A stretch of DNA of 32,383 nucleotides from Sphingomonadaceae bacterium (GCA_947473355.1 CANJCQ010000047.1:1-32383), one strand, 5' to 3'; counted from the first letter of the stretch, positions 15,183-24,035 are shown. Numbers and translations are program-made. Notes: generated from the letters alone by a model not told the origin.

Positions 15183-16229
15183 TCAGGCAAGACCCAGCGC
15201 CTTGCGGATCGTTTCCATGTCAGCCCCGGTCCCGGCGAAGTCGTCAAAGGCCTTGTCGGCCTTGCGGATCATGTGCCGTGCGATGAACGGCGCACCTTCG
15301 GCGGCGCCTTGTTCGGGATGCTTGTAGGCGCATTCCCATTCGAGCACGGCCCAGCCTTCATAGCCATGGTGGGTCAGTTTGGTGAAAATCCCGCCGAAAT
15401 CGATCTGGCCATCGCCCAGCGAGCGGAACCGGCCCGGCCGCTCGGCCCAGCCGGAGTAGGAACCATAGACCCCGGCCTTGCCATTGGGGCGGAACTCGGC
15501 GTCCTTGACATGGAAGGCCTTGATCCGCTCATGATAGAAGTCGATGAATTCCAGATAGTCGAGCTGCTGCAGCACAAAGTGGCTGGGATCATAGAGAATG
15601 TTGGCACGTGGGTGCTGATCGACGGCATCGAGAAAGCGCTCGAAAGTCACGCCGTCGTGCAGGTCCTCGCCGGGATGGAGTTCGTAGCAGGCGTTGACGC
15701 CGTTCTCATCGAACACATCAAGGATCGGCTTCCAGCGGCGACCCAGTTCGGCGAAGGCTTCCTCGACAATCCCCGCCGGACGCTGCGGCCAAGGATAGAC
15801 CATGTGCCACATCAGCGCGCCCGAGAAGGTCGCATGGCTGGTGCAGCCAAAGCGCTGGCTGGCCTTGGCGGCGAGGTGCATCTGCTGCACGGCCCACTGC
15901 TGGCGCGCGGCAGGGTTATTGTGGAACTGCGGCGGGGCGAAGCCATCGAACTGGGCATCGAAGGCTGGATGAGTGGCGACCAGCTGGCCCTGAAGGTGCG
16001 TCGAAAGCTCGGTCACTTCGACGCCGTTATCGGCGCAGATGCCCTTTAGTTCATCGACATAGGTCTGGCTCTCCGCCGCCCTTTCGAGATCGAACAGGCG
16101 CCCGTCCCAAGTCGGAATCTGCACGCCCTTGTAGCCGAGATCGCCCATGTATTTGGTGATCGAATCGAGCGAATTGAACGGGGCTTCGTCGCTGGCGAAC
16201 TGCGCGAGGAAGATTGCGGGGCCTTTCAT
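15183..16229 (-). CDS. sugar phosphate isomerase/epimerase family protein (second, unlike the first)
   Basis: A 348-residue TIM-barrel protein from ATG 16229, which has AAGGA about 10 bases upstream. The probable metal ligands are Glu183 (CYELHPGED), Asp214 (ILYDPSHF), His240 (KAFHVKDAEF) and Glu297 (VLEWE). It is longer than the other family member in this operon and shares little sequence with it beyond the ligand pattern; the insert with 'GSYSGWAERPGRFRSLGDGQIDFGG' is typical of enzymes encoded beside Gfo/Idh/MocA dehydrogenases and ThuA. Such proteins are thought to act on 3-keto-glycosides or keto-sugars. It starts the group that includes the MFS gene 27 bases downstream. Confidence 0.8.
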   Translation of the reverse strand: MKGPAIFLAQFASDEAPFNSLDSITKYMGDLGYKGVQIPTWDGRLFDLERAAESQTYVDELKGICADNGVEVTELSTHLQGQLVATHPAFDAQFDGFAPPQFHNNPAARQQWAVQQMHLAAKASQRFGCTSHATFSGALMWHMVYPWPQRPAGIVEEAFAELGRRWKPILDVFDENGVNACYELHPGEDLHDGVTFERFLDAVDQHPRANILYDPSHFVLQQLDYLEFIDFYHERIKAFHVKDAEFRPNGKAGVYGSYSGWAERPGRFRSLGDGQIDFGGIFTKLTHHGYEGWAVLEWECAYKHPEQGAAEGAPFIARHMIRKADKAFDDFAGTGADMETIRKALGLA

Positions 16230-16280
16230 GGTGTTTGATCCTTCAATTGAACTGAAACCACACTCCACCCCACAATCATC

Positions 16281-16421
16281 CCGTCATGCTGAACTCGTTT
16301 CAACATCCATCGGGCCGCACACCCGGCGGCTCGCCCGGCAAACTCAAAGGCGCCGTTCAGGTTCGCCACAGAGAACTGGACCCACGGCACGATGGACCCT
16401 GAAACAAGTTCAGGGTGACGG
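16281..16421. repeat. imperfect inverted repeat, about 35-bp arms, inside the operon
   Basis: The arm at 16281-16315 (begins ccgtcatgctgaac) returns inverted and about 83% identical at 16387-16421 (ends ttcagggtgacgg). The form 'gtcaccctgaacttgtttca' is a common dispersed intergenic element in sphingomonads. It fills the 215-bp space between two co-directional sugar genes and could end or attenuate transcription there. A related single arm occurs at about 21501-21519. Confidence 0.7.
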
Positions 16422-16444
16422 AAATTGGGGAGGGTTCGGATCAT

Positions 16445-17584
16445 TTAAACATTCACCCAGACCGCGCCCTGGCGGCTGGATTCAAGCGCAGCGCGCAGGA
16501 AGTTCATGCCCTTCAAGGCATCGTCCATCGTCGCATAGCCGGGTTCGTCATCAGGCGCGGGAGCCCCGCGCAATTGCTCGCCGAAAGCGCGGTAGATATT
16601 GGCGAAGGCCTCCAGATACCCTTCCGGATGCCCACCCGGGGTGCGCTGGATCGCCAGAATATCGCCTGCCAGATAGGCCCGGTTGGCGCCCGCGTGCCAT
16701 ATCTCGCTGGGCTTGTCGCGATAGCCAATACGCATCGTGTTGGGCTCTTCCTGCCGCCAGTGCAGCCCGGCCCCGTCGCAGTAAACATCGATGGCGAGAT
16801 CGTTGATGTCGCCGACCAGCACCTGACTGGCAGTAAGCGTCCCCTTGCCGCCACCCGACAGGCGAAAAAGCGCCGCGCCATCGTCGTCGATGCGGCGGCC
16901 GGGCAGCATGGTCAGCTCGGCGCAGATCGATGTGATCGCCTCGCCAGTAATGAATTCGGCGAGATTGGCGGCATGGGTGCCGATGTCGCCAAAGGCCCCG
17001 GCGTCCCCGGACTGCGCCGGATCGACCCGCCAGGCAGCCTGCTTGTTATCGACCAGATCCTCGGCGCGGCTGAGCCAGTCCTGGGTGTATTTCACCGCAA
17101 CCCGGCGCACTTTGCCGAACTGACCGGACGTCACCAGCCGCCGCGCCTGCTTGACCAGCGGATAGCCGGTGTAGGTGTGCGTCACTGCGATCTTGCTGCC
17201 CGTGCGCGCTGCCGCATCGGCGATGGCTTGGGCATGGGCAAGGCTGTCGGCCAGCGGCTTGTCGATGATGACATCGAAGCCCGCTTCCAAGGCCGCAATC
17301 GCGGGCGGGGCATGCATGTGGTTGGGGGTGACGATCGACACAGCCTCGATCCGCTCGCCTTCGGGCAGAGTCTTTTCGCACTCGAGCATCTCGGCCCACG
17401 AGCCATAGACGCGGGCATCAGGCAGGCCGATCTCGGCACCCGAGGCCTTGGATTTCTCCGGCGTGGAGGAAAAGGCCCCCGCGACCAGCTGCCAGTTCCC
17501 CGCAATCGCCGCCGCCGTGCGGTGGACTCCGCCGATGAAAGCGCCCTGCCCGCCGCCGATCATGCCATAGCGGATTGGCTTCAT
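16445..17584 (-). CDS. Gfo/Idh/MocA family NAD(P)-dependent oxidoreductase
   Basis: A 379-residue dehydrogenase. The nucleotide-binding motif is GMIGGGQGAFIGGVH (7-21). The family's catalytic EKP motif appears as DKP (Asp108-Pro110), and the second conserved block is 'GAFGDIGTHAANLAEF' with Asp200 and His204. Members interconvert a sugar hydroxyl and a keto group, or move redox equivalents internally. Its partner ThuA-like gene overlaps it (ATGA), as in the rhizobial thuAB pair where ThuB-type dehydrogenases form or use 3-keto-sugars. It is therefore likely to act on C3 of a sugar. NAD or NADP preference cannot be told by eye. Confidence 0.85.
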   Translation of the reverse strand: MKPIRYGMIGGGQGAFIGGVHRTAAAIAGNWQLVAGAFSSTPEKSKASGAEIGLPDARVYGSWAEMLECEKTLPEGERIEAVSIVTPNHMHAPPAIAALEAGFDVIIDKPLADSLAHAQAIADAAARTGSKIAVTHTYTGYPLVKQARRLVTSGQFGKVRRVAVKYTQDWLSRAEDLVDNKQAAWRVDPAQSGDAGAFGDIGTHAANLAEFITGEAITSICAELTMLPGRRIDDDGAALFRLSGGGKGTLTASQVLVGDINDLAIDVYCDGAGLHWRQEEPNTMRIGYRDKPSEIWHAGANRAYLAGDILAIQRTPGGHPEGYLEAFANIYRAFGEQLRGAPAPDDEPGYATMDDALKGMNFLRAALESSRQGAVWVNV

Positions 17585-18483
17585 GGTGCCTTGGCTCCAG
17601 CAGGAACTGCATCACACTCGCTGCCCTTTTGCCGCGCCGCCCATTCGACTGCGTTGGCGAGCAGAGTTTTGGTCTCCGGTTCGGCAAAAGCCTCGGCGCG
17701 GTGACCGAAAGCAGTATAGAGCGTGCGGCCCTTGCCTTGGCAATGCCACCAGGCGACCGGATGATCCGCACCCATGCGCAGATCCTTGCCGAGCGGCCCA
17801 ACCGGCTTGTAGGTCTTCTCGTCGACTGTCGCGATCACGCCATAGCCCTTGCCACGCGGCGATTTTTCGAAGGAATACCATTCCTCGGTGCGCTGCCACG
17901 CGGCAGGCAGCCCGGCGCTGACAGGATGTGCCTTGTCGTCGAGGTTGACTGTTGCCTGCTGGAATTGTGGGCTCAGCGTATGCATGGTGAACTTCGCTCC
18001 GATCAGCTCATTCTGATACCACGGCCAGCCTTCATGCGAACTGTCGCCCGCTGCATGCAAGCCGACAAAGCCGCCGCCATTCTCGATGAAGCTCTGCAAT
18101 GCCGCTTGTTGCGGCGCCGAAAACAGATCGCCGCTGGCATTGTTGAAAACTACCACATCGAAGCGCGACAGGATTTCCGGATTGAAAGCCGCGCCGTTTT
18201 CGGTCTGGAAATAGCCCCAGCCCTTGTCTTTGGCCAAGCCGGCAAAGAAGGCATTGCCGGCCGGAATCGATTCTTCGTGGCGGAAGGCGTTGGTCTTGGA
18301 AAAGACCAGTATGGATGGGTGCTTGATATCGGCAGGGATCGCGGGCGGAGCCGTTTCATGGACATGCAAGCCGCCCAGAAAGACTCGCTGGACAGTATCC
18401 CAGTTGCGGATCAGACCTATCGTGAATAGCACCAGCAATGGCAGCACGACCCACAGGAACAAGCGCTTCAGCCACTTTAACAC
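17581..18483 (-). CDS. ThuA-like domain protein, membrane-anchored
   Basis: A 300-residue protein from a GTG at 18483 with GGGGGAG 9 bases upstream. An N-terminal hydrophobic helix (about 8-26) suggests a membrane anchor or uncleaved signal. The ThuA fold follows: 'SILVFSKTNAFRHEESIPAG' , 'FDVVVFNNASGDLFSAPQQAALQSFIENGGGFVGLHAAGDSSHEGWPWY' and 'HPVAWWHCQGKGRTLYTAFGHRAEAF' (each quoted only in part of its domain). ThuA proteins belong to the glutamine amidotransferase-like fold and act in trehalose/3-keto-disaccharide use. The gene overlaps the Gfo/Idh/MocA gene and is the first of the minus-strand operon, opposite xylB. The membrane anchor would place it in the periplasm, unlike cytoplasmic rhizobial ThuA. 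Confidence 0.85.
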   Translation of the reverse strand: MLKWLKRLFLWVVLPLLVLFTIGLIRNWDTVQRVFLGGLHVHETAPPAIPADIKHPSILVFSKTNAFRHEESIPAGNAFFAGLAKDKGWGYFQTENGAAFNPEILSRFDVVVFNNASGDLFSAPQQAALQSFIENGGGFVGLHAAGDSSHEGWPWYQNELIGAKFTMHTLSPQFQQATVNLDDKAHPVSAGLPAAWQRTEEWYSFEKSPRGKGYGVIATVDEKTYKPVGPLGKDLRMGADHPVAWWHCQGKGRTLYTAFGHRAEAFAEPETKTLLANAVEWAARQKGSECDAVPAGAKAP

Positions 18484-18502
18484 GTTCGGTTTCTCCCCCG
18501 CC

Positions 18503-18566
18503 CTGACCAGACTCGCAGTCTACAGGTTGACAAGCAGGCCGTCTCTCTAGCAATTGGTCAGACCAG
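18503..18566 (+). promoter_or_regulatory. divergent control region with GntR-type palindrome
   Basis: Between the ThuA-like gene and xylB a TTGACA hexamer (18527-18532) is followed, about 17-20 bases later, by TTGGTCAGACCAG (18554-18566). Its 11-base core is identical to the palindrome at 13010-13022. The half-site GACCAGA appears again at 18505-18511. An operator overlapping the -10 region of xylB would repress it, and the half-site could serve the opposite promoter. The -10 hexamer itself is weak. Confidence 0.6.
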
Positions 18567-18612
18567 AGGCAATTGGCTTCGCCTGAAGTTTCGACCATTG
18601 GAGCCACCTGAC

Positions 18613-20052
18613 ATGTTTCTCGGCATCGACATCGGCACTTCCGGGGTCAAGGCTATTGTTCTCGACGAGCATGGGGCGCTGGCCGGGCAAGGCAGCGCAC
18701 CGCTCACTGTTTCGCGCCCGCATCCGCTGTGGTCCGAGCAGGATCCGGGCGACTGGTGGGCGGCGACCTGTGCAGCGGTAAAGGCCATCGACCCGGCGCT
18801 GCGCCATTCGGTGCGCGCAATCGGCATCGCGGGCCAGATGCACGGTGCAACTGTGCTCGATTCGGCAGATCGGGTGCTGCGCCCGGCAATCCTGTGGAAC
18901 GATGGCCGCGCCCATGGCGAATGCGCCGAACTGGAAGCGGCAGTCCCGTCGCTACACGCGATCACCGGCAATCTCGCCATGCCCGGCTTCACTGCACCCA
19001 AGCTGCTGTGGCTGCGCAAGCTTGAGCCGGAGCTGTTTGCGCGGGTGGCCAAGGTACTGCTCCCCAAGGACTATGTTCGCCTGAAAATGACCGGTAATGC
19101 GGCGTCCGATCTGTCCGACAGCGCAGGCACGCTGTGGCTCGATGTGGGCAATCGCGCTTGGAGCGAGGAAGTTCTCGCAGCCTGCGGGCTGGGCGTAGAG
19201 CATATGCCGAGCCTCCACGAAGGCAGCGAAATCACCGGCATGCTGCGCGCTGAAGTCGCGACCGACTGGGGCATGGATGCGGTGCCTGTCATTGCAGGCG
19301 GCGGCGATAATGCGGCAGGTGCGGCGGGCGTCGGCGTGGTCAAGGATGGCGATGCGCTGCTGTCGCTGGGCACTTCGGGCGTGATCTTCGCCGCGACAAA
19401 CATGTTCCGCCCCAATCCTGCGGGCGCCGTCCATGCCTTCTGCCATTGTCTGCCCGGCCTGTGGCACCAGATGAGCGTGCATCTTTCCGCCGCCAGCTGC
19501 ATCGACTGGGTCGGCAATCTGACTGGTGCCAGCGGCCCTGCCGAAGTCTTCGCCCGCGCCGAGGCGGCAGGATCTGGCGGCAGCGAGCTGTTCCTGCCCT
19601 ATCTCTCGGGCGAGCGCACACCGCACAACGATCCGCATATTCGCGGCGCTTTCCTTGGCCTGGATAACGAGACCGACGCCGGGCGGCTTTCCGCCGCCGT
19701 GCTCGAAGGCGTCGCCTTTGCCCTGGCCGATGGCATCTCTGCACTGCGCGCTGCGGGCACGCAGATCGAGGAACTGTCGGTCATCGGCGGCGGCGCGCGT
19801 TCGCGCTATTGGGGGACGATCATTGCCGCCGCACTGGATGTGCGGCTGGTCTATCTCGATGGCGGCGAGGTCGGCCCGGCGCTGGGCGCAGCGAAACTGG
19901 CGCAGATGGCTGTGACTGGCGCGAGCGCTGCCGAAGTCTGCAACCGGCCTCCTGTGGCCCATGTGATCGAACCCGACAGGCTGCTCGCCGAGCGGCTTGC
20001 ACCAAACCTCGCCAAATTCCGCGCGGCATATCCCGCGCTCAAATCCCTATGA
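18613..20052 (+). CDS. xylB: xylulokinase
   Basis: A 479-residue FGGY-family kinase that phosphorylates D-xylulose to xylulose 5-phosphate in the isomerase pathway. The start is ATG 18613, with GGAG 9 bases upstream; upstream TTG is unlikely. Motifs are [16 protein letters not shown] (phosphate 1), '[15 protein letters not shown]'-like block, '[15 protein letters not shown]' near residue 230 with the probable catalytic Asp, and the adenosine motif '[19 protein letters not shown]'. The 'GQMHGA' stretch is the usual xylulokinase feature. It is the first gene of the plus-strand group and is followed by xylA after a hairpin repeat. Confidence 0.93.
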   Translation: MFLGIDIGTSGVKAIVLDEHGALAGQGSAPLTVSRPHPLWSEQDPGDWWAATCAAVKAIDPALRHSVRAIGIAGQMHGATVLDSADRVLRPAILWNDGRAHGECAELEAAVPSLHAITGNLAMPGFTAPKLLWLRKLEPELFARVAKVLLPKDYVRLKMTGNAASDLSDSAGTLWLDVGNRAWSEEVLAACGLGVEHMPSLHEGSEITGMLRAEVATDWGMDAVPVIAGGGDNAAGAAGVGVVKDGDALLSLGTSGVIFAATNMFRPNPAGAVHAFCHCLPGLWHQMSVHLSAASCIDWVGNLTGASGPAEVFARAEAAGSGGSELFLPYLSGERTPHNDPHIRGAFLGLDNETDAGRLSAAVLEGVAFALADGISALRAAGTQIEELSVIGGGARSRYWGTIIAAALDVRLVYLDGGEVGPALGAAKLAQMAVTGASAAEVCNRPPVAHVIEPDRLLAERLAPNLAKFRAAYPALKSL

Positions 20053-20067
20053 CGCCCCACCACCCAC

Positions 20068-20137
20068 CGTCATCCCCGCGAAAGCGGGGACCCAACTCCA
20101 GCGAGCGAGATGGGTCCCCGCTTTCGCGGGGATGACG
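20068..20137. repeat. perfect 27-bp inverted repeat between xylB and xylA
   Basis: Arms at 20068-20094 and 20111-20137 are exact reverse complements (begins cgtcatccccgcg), separated by 16 bases. This element is one of the common dispersed palindromes of sphingomonads. It starts 15 bases after the xylB stop and ends 27 bases before the xylA start. In RNA it would form a very stable hairpin that could protect the upstream message or lower xylA relative to xylB. Confidence 0.85.
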
Positions 20138-20164
20138 AATATTAGAGAATTGCAGGAGAGTTCA

Positions 20165-21475
20165 ATGTCCGACTATTTCGCCCCTTTCGACAACGTGCGA
20201 TACGAAGGCCCAGAGTCCAGCAATGACCTCGCCTATCGCTGGTACGACAAGGACCGCATGGTGCTGGGCAAGCGCATGGAGGACCACCTGCGCTTCGCCG
20301 TCTGCATGTGGCACACCTTCTGCTGGCCGGGCAGCGACGTGTTCGGCGCGGGCACCTTTAGCCGCCCCTGGCACGCCGGCCCCAACGATGCCGGCAGCGC
20401 TGCCGACAAGCGCACCAACGCACTGAGTTTCGTCGAGAAGCTCGATGTGCCGTTCTATTGCTTCCACGATGTCGATGTCATGGCCGATGCCGAAGATGCC
20501 TCCGCCTTCCGCGCCAGCTTCGCCGAAGCAGTCGATCATCTCGAAATGCTGCAGGCGCAGCATGGCCGCAAGTTGCTGTGGGGCACCGCCAACCTGTTCA
20601 GCCACCCGCGCTATATGGCAGGCGCGGCGACCAATCCCGATCCCGAAGTCTATGCCTGGGCCGCGATGCAGGTGCGCGATTGCCTTGAGGCCACCCACCG
20701 CCTCGGCGGCGCGAACTATGTGCTGTGGGGCGGGCGCGAGGGCTATGACACGTTGCTCAACACCGAAATTGCCACCGAACAGGAAAACTTCGGGCGGTTT
20801 CTCTCCCTCGTGGTCGATCACAAGCACCGCATCGGCTTTACCGGCACGATCCTGATCGAGCCCAAGCCGCACGAGCCGACCAAGCACCAGTACGATTTCG
20901 ATACCCAGACCGTCTATGCCTTCCTAAAGCGCTTCGGGCTGGAGAACGAGGTCAAGGTCAACATCGAGGCCAACCACGCGACGCTTTCCGGCCACACTTT
21001 CGAGCACGAATTGGCCATGGCCCGCGCGCTCGGCATCTTCGGTTCAATCGACGCCAACCGCGGCGATCCGCAGAACGGCTGGGATACCGACCAGTTCCCT
21101 AATTCGGTCGAGGAAACCACGCTGGCGATGCTGGAGGTGATCCGCGCGGGCGGCTTCACCACCGGCGGCTTCAATTTCGACGCCAAGGTGCGCCGCCAGT
21201 CGATCGACGCAGCGGACCTGTTCCACGGCCACATCGGCGGTATCGACACCATCGCCCGTGCGCTGCTGCGTGCCGAGGCGATTGTGGCGGATGGCCAGCT
21301 CGATAGCTTCCGCGCGGCACGTTATGCCGGCTGGCAGAGTGAGCTGGGCAAGCTGGTCCACGCGCCTTCGACAACGCTGGTCGATCTGGCCGAACACGCC
21401 ATCCAGTCCAACCGCGCGCCCGAACCAAAGTCAGGTCGGCAGGAGTGGTGCGAGAATCTGGTAAACCGCTTCTGA
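20165..21475 (+). CDS. xylA: xylose isomerase
   Basis: A 436-residue enzyme that converts D-xylose to D-xylulose. The length and the N-terminal '[31 protein letters not shown]' place it in the longer class II type. The catalytic histidine lies in FYCFHDVDV (near residue 101), the metal ligands in '[17 protein letters not shown]' (near 228-242) and '[18 protein letters not shown]', and the C-terminal ligand block is '[13 protein letters not shown]'. AGGAG precedes ATG 20165. An open frame extends further upstream through the hairpin repeat but is not protein-like. With xylB it gives a complete isomerase route, which is less usual in sphingomonads than the oxidative xylose route. Confidence 0.95.
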   Translation: MSDYFAPFDNVRYEGPESSNDLAYRWYDKDRMVLGKRMEDHLRFAVCMWHTFCWPGSDVFGAGTFSRPWHAGPNDAGSAADKRTNALSFVEKLDVPFYCFHDVDVMADAEDASAFRASFAEAVDHLEMLQAQHGRKLLWGTANLFSHPRYMAGAATNPDPEVYAWAAMQVRDCLEATHRLGGANYVLWGGREGYDTLLNTEIATEQENFGRFLSLVVDHKHRIGFTGTILIEPKPHEPTKHQYDFDTQTVYAFLKRFGLENEVKVNIEANHATLSGHTFEHELAMARALGIFGSIDANRGDPQNGWDTDQFPNSVEETTLAMLEVIRAGGFTTGGFNFDAKVRRQSIDAADLFHGHIGGIDTIARALLRAEAIVADGQLDSFRAARYAGWQSELGKLVHAPSTTLVDLAEHAIQSNRAPEPKSGRQEWCENLVNRF

Positions 21476-21639
21476 TCAGTAAGCGAAGAGCCCTGCCCCT
21501 AAGTTCAGGGTGACGGGCCAAGGGCCTTGTGGTCGTAAGCAAAAGTCGTTGCCGCACTGGATCGACAGCGCCGCTTTGGCATGGCAAGGAAGCGGTCCAT
21601 GCCAAGTGTGGCAGGACCAATTGGGAGCGGCTGAACCAC

Positions 21640-22776
21640 ATGTTGCACGAACTAACTTCCGATCAGGACATGCTCCGCGATACCACGGCCCGGTTCCTGT
21701 CCGACCGGGTGCCGCTGAGCAAAATGCGCAAGGACCGCGATCATCCGGCCGGCTTCGATCCCGCCTACTGGACCAGCGGCGCCGAACTTGGCTGGACCAT
21801 GCTTCTGGTCAGCGAGGAAGACGGCGGAGGCTCGGTCAGCGGCAATGGCGCGGCCGATCTGGCGCTGATCGCCTATGAATTCGGCAAACACGCCGCGCCC
21901 GGGCCTTTGGTGGACTGCAATGTCGTCGCCTCGGCGCTTTCGGGCCAGACCGGCGATCTGCAAAGCGCGGTGTTGCAGGGCCTGCTGTCTGGCGCGGACA
22001 TTGCCACCTCGTGCCTCGGCGCCGCGCCGTGGATGCAGAGCGGCAGCGAAAGCATCTCGATCCGCCGCGATGGTGACGACCTGGTGATCGATGGCACAGT
22101 GCTGCCGGTCGAATCGGCGGCGCAGGCGAGTTACCTGCTGGTGACGGGCATGAGCGAAGGCGGCATGACCCAGGTGCTGGTCCCCGCCAATGCCGAAGGC
22201 GTCACGATCAAGCCGCTCAAGGCCATCGACGTGACGCGGCGCTTTGGCAAAGTCAGTTTCGCCGGGGTGCGCGCGCCTGCCAGCGCGTTGGTCGGCGCAT
22301 TCGGCGGCGCCGACGCGGAAGTCGCGCGGCAGATTCAGGTCGCCGCCGTCATCCTCTCCGCCGAATCGGTCGGCGCGATGGACGCCGCCTTTGATATGAC
22401 CGTCGACTGGGCTTTCAACCGCTACACCTTCGGCCGCGCGCTCGCCTCCTATCAGGCGCTGAAGCACCGCTTCGCCGACATGAAATCATGGCTCGAAGCC
22501 AGCCACGCGATCAGCGATGCCGCCGCCGAGGCCGTCGGCAAGGGAGATGGCAGCGCCGCTGAGCTGGCGAGTGCCGCCAAGAGCTACATCGGCGTGCAAG
22601 GCGTCGAACTGGCGCAGGACTGCGTGCAGATGCACGGCGGCATCGGCGTGACCTATGAGCACGACCTCCACTTCTTCCTCCGCCGGGTCACGCTCGATGC
22701 GCTGCTCTATGGCACCCCGGCAGACCACAAGCGGCTGATTGCAGCCATGCAGATCAATCAGGAGATGGCAGCATGA
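21640..22776 (+). CDS. acyl-CoA dehydrogenase, subunit-like member of a pair
   Basis: A 378-residue flavoprotein from ATG 21640 (GGGAG about 12 bases upstream). The fold pattern is N-terminal helical domain ('LRDTTARFLSDRVPL', 'GAELGWTMLLVSEEDGGG'), a beta domain, and the C-terminal helical domain with 'NRYTFGRALASYQALKHRFADM' and 'QDCVQMHGGIGVTYEHDLHFFLRR'. The beta-domain signatures of independent enzymes are degraded ('SCLGAAPWMQSG' replaces the FAD-binding 'TEP.AGSD'). It overlaps the next acyl-CoA dehydrogenase gene (ATGA), as for the heteromeric ChsE-type enzymes of steroid and other polycyclic side-chain degradation. The substrate is unknown. Confidence 0.85.
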   Translation: MLHELTSDQDMLRDTTARFLSDRVPLSKMRKDRDHPAGFDPAYWTSGAELGWTMLLVSEEDGGGSVSGNGAADLALIAYEFGKHAAPGPLVDCNVVASALSGQTGDLQSAVLQGLLSGADIATSCLGAAPWMQSGSESISIRRDGDDLVIDGTVLPVESAAQASYLLVTGMSEGGMTQVLVPANAEGVTIKPLKAIDVTRRFGKVSFAGVRAPASALVGAFGGADAEVARQIQVAAVILSAESVGAMDAAFDMTVDWAFNRYTFGRALASYQALKHRFADMKSWLEASHAISDAAAEAVGKGDGSAAELASAAKSYIGVQGVELAQDCVQMHGGIGVTYEHDLHFFLRRVTLDALLYGTPADHKRLIAAMQINQEMAA

Positions 22777-24035
22777 GCGACGAGATCGAAAGCGTCGAAG
22801 ATTTCCGGACGCGCGCACGCGCATGGATCAAGGCCAATCTCGGCCCGGTTCAGGGTTGGGATCTGAGCCAGCATTGCGAAGACGACGATGAAGAGCGGGA
22901 AGCCGTCGCCCGCGACCGCGCCCTGCAGCGCAAGCTGTTCGACGCCGGTTTCGCCGGGATCTGCTTCCCCAAGGAATATGGCGGCCAGGGCCTGACCCCC
23001 GATCACAACCGCGCCTTCAACGAAGAGCTGGCGGGGCACGAATATGCCTCACGCTTCGCCGTCCCCACCTTCAGCCCCTGCGCCTCGACCCTCCTCGAAT
23101 TCGGCACGGCGGAGCAGAAGGCGGCGCACTTGCCCGCAATCCTCAAGGGCGATGAAGTCTGGGTGCAGCTGCTCAGCGAGCCCGGCGGCGGCTCGGACGT
23201 AGCCGGGATCACCACCGGAGCAGTGCGAAACGACAAGGGCGACTGGATCCTCAACGGCTCCAAGGTCTGGACCTCGCGCGCCTGGTGGGCCGACTGGGGC
23301 CTGATCCTGGTGCGCACCAACTGGGATGTGCCCAAGCACACCGGCATGAGCGTGTTCATCATGCCGCTGCACCAGCCGGGCGTCGAAATCCACCGCATCG
23401 AGCGGCTCAACGGCGAGAGCGAAGCCTGCCAGGAATTCTTCACCGACGTGCGCATCCCCGACAGCGACCGCATGGGCGAAGTCGACGCTGGTTGGACCAT
23501 CGGCCAGCGCTGGATGTATCACGAGCGGCTAGGGCACAATTCGCCCTATGTTTGCCACCCGATCGGCCAGCGGAAGGCCGGGGGACCTGCCGAGCCTTCG
23601 ACCGTCGCGCTGGCTCGCCGGTCAGGCCGGATCGATGATCCCGCCGCGCGCGAGCTGATCGGCGAGCACCGCGCACTGGGCATCGTCACCCAGCAACTGT
23701 CGCACCGCATCGCCAGCGCCGCTGCATCGGGCAAGGGCAACACCGACATGTCGTCGATCGACCGGGTGTTCCGCGGCGTCGCCAGCGCCCGGCGTGCAAC
23801 AATTGCGTTTGAACTCGCCGGAGCCACGGCCAGCGTGTGGGACGAGGACGAGGAAGGCGCGACTGAAGCGGTGGGGATGAACTTCCTGATGCGCCAGGTC
23901 GGCAGCATTGGTGGCGGTACCACTGAAATCTCGCGCAATGTCGTCGCCGAGCGCGTACTCGGAATGCCGCGCGAGACATCGGGCGACAAGGGCGTGGCCT
24001 TCCGCGATATTCAGCGCGGGCCGAAGCGGGGGTGA
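22773..24035 (+). CDS. acyl-CoA dehydrogenase, catalytic member of a pair
   Basis: A 420-residue enzyme, overlapping the previous gene by four bases. The FAD-binding signature is 'LLSEPGGGSDVAGI' and the beta-domain block 'WILNGSKVWTSRAWWADW' is intact. In the C-terminal domain the usual 'EGT.EI' is GGGTTEI, so the medium-chain-type catalytic glutamate is replaced by glycine. The alternative base position used by isovaleryl-CoA and ChsE-type enzymes is present as Glu251 in MYHERLGHN. The N-terminal half begins with an acidic helix ('EDFRTRARAWIKANLG'). Together with the partner gene and the following flavoprotein gene it suggests dehydrogenation of a bulky acyl-CoA. The assignment of roles to the two subunits is inference. 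Confidence 0.88.
   Translation: MSDEIESVEDFRTRARAWIKANLGPVQGWDLSQHCEDDDEEREAVARDRALQRKLFDAGFAGICFPKEYGGQGLTPDHNRAFNEELAGHEYASRFAVPTFSPCASTLLEFGTAEQKAAHLPAILKGDEVWVQLLSEPGGGSDVAGITTGAVRNDKGDWILNGSKVWTSRAWWADWGLILVRTNWDVPKHTGMSVFIMPLHQPGVEIHRIERLNGESEACQEFFTDVRIPDSDRMGEVDAGWTIGQRWMYHERLGHNSPYVCHPIGQRKAGGPAEPSTVALARRSGRIDDPAARELIGEHRALGIVTQQLSHRIASAAASGKGNTDMSSIDRVFRGVASARRATIAFELAGATASVWDEDEEGATEAVGMNFLMRQVGSIGGGTTEISRNVVAERVLGMPRETSGDKGVAFRDIQRGPKRG

Noticed and set aside
19997..20164. N-terminal extension of xylose isomerase
   Set aside because: It runs through the end of xylB and the 27-bp hairpin; the ATG at 20165 with AGGAG matches the normal start.
21614..21624. GACCAATTGGG before the first acyl-CoA dehydrogenase as a third regulator site
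   Set aside because: It matches only one half of the TTGGTCAGACCAA palindrome and the second half is absent.
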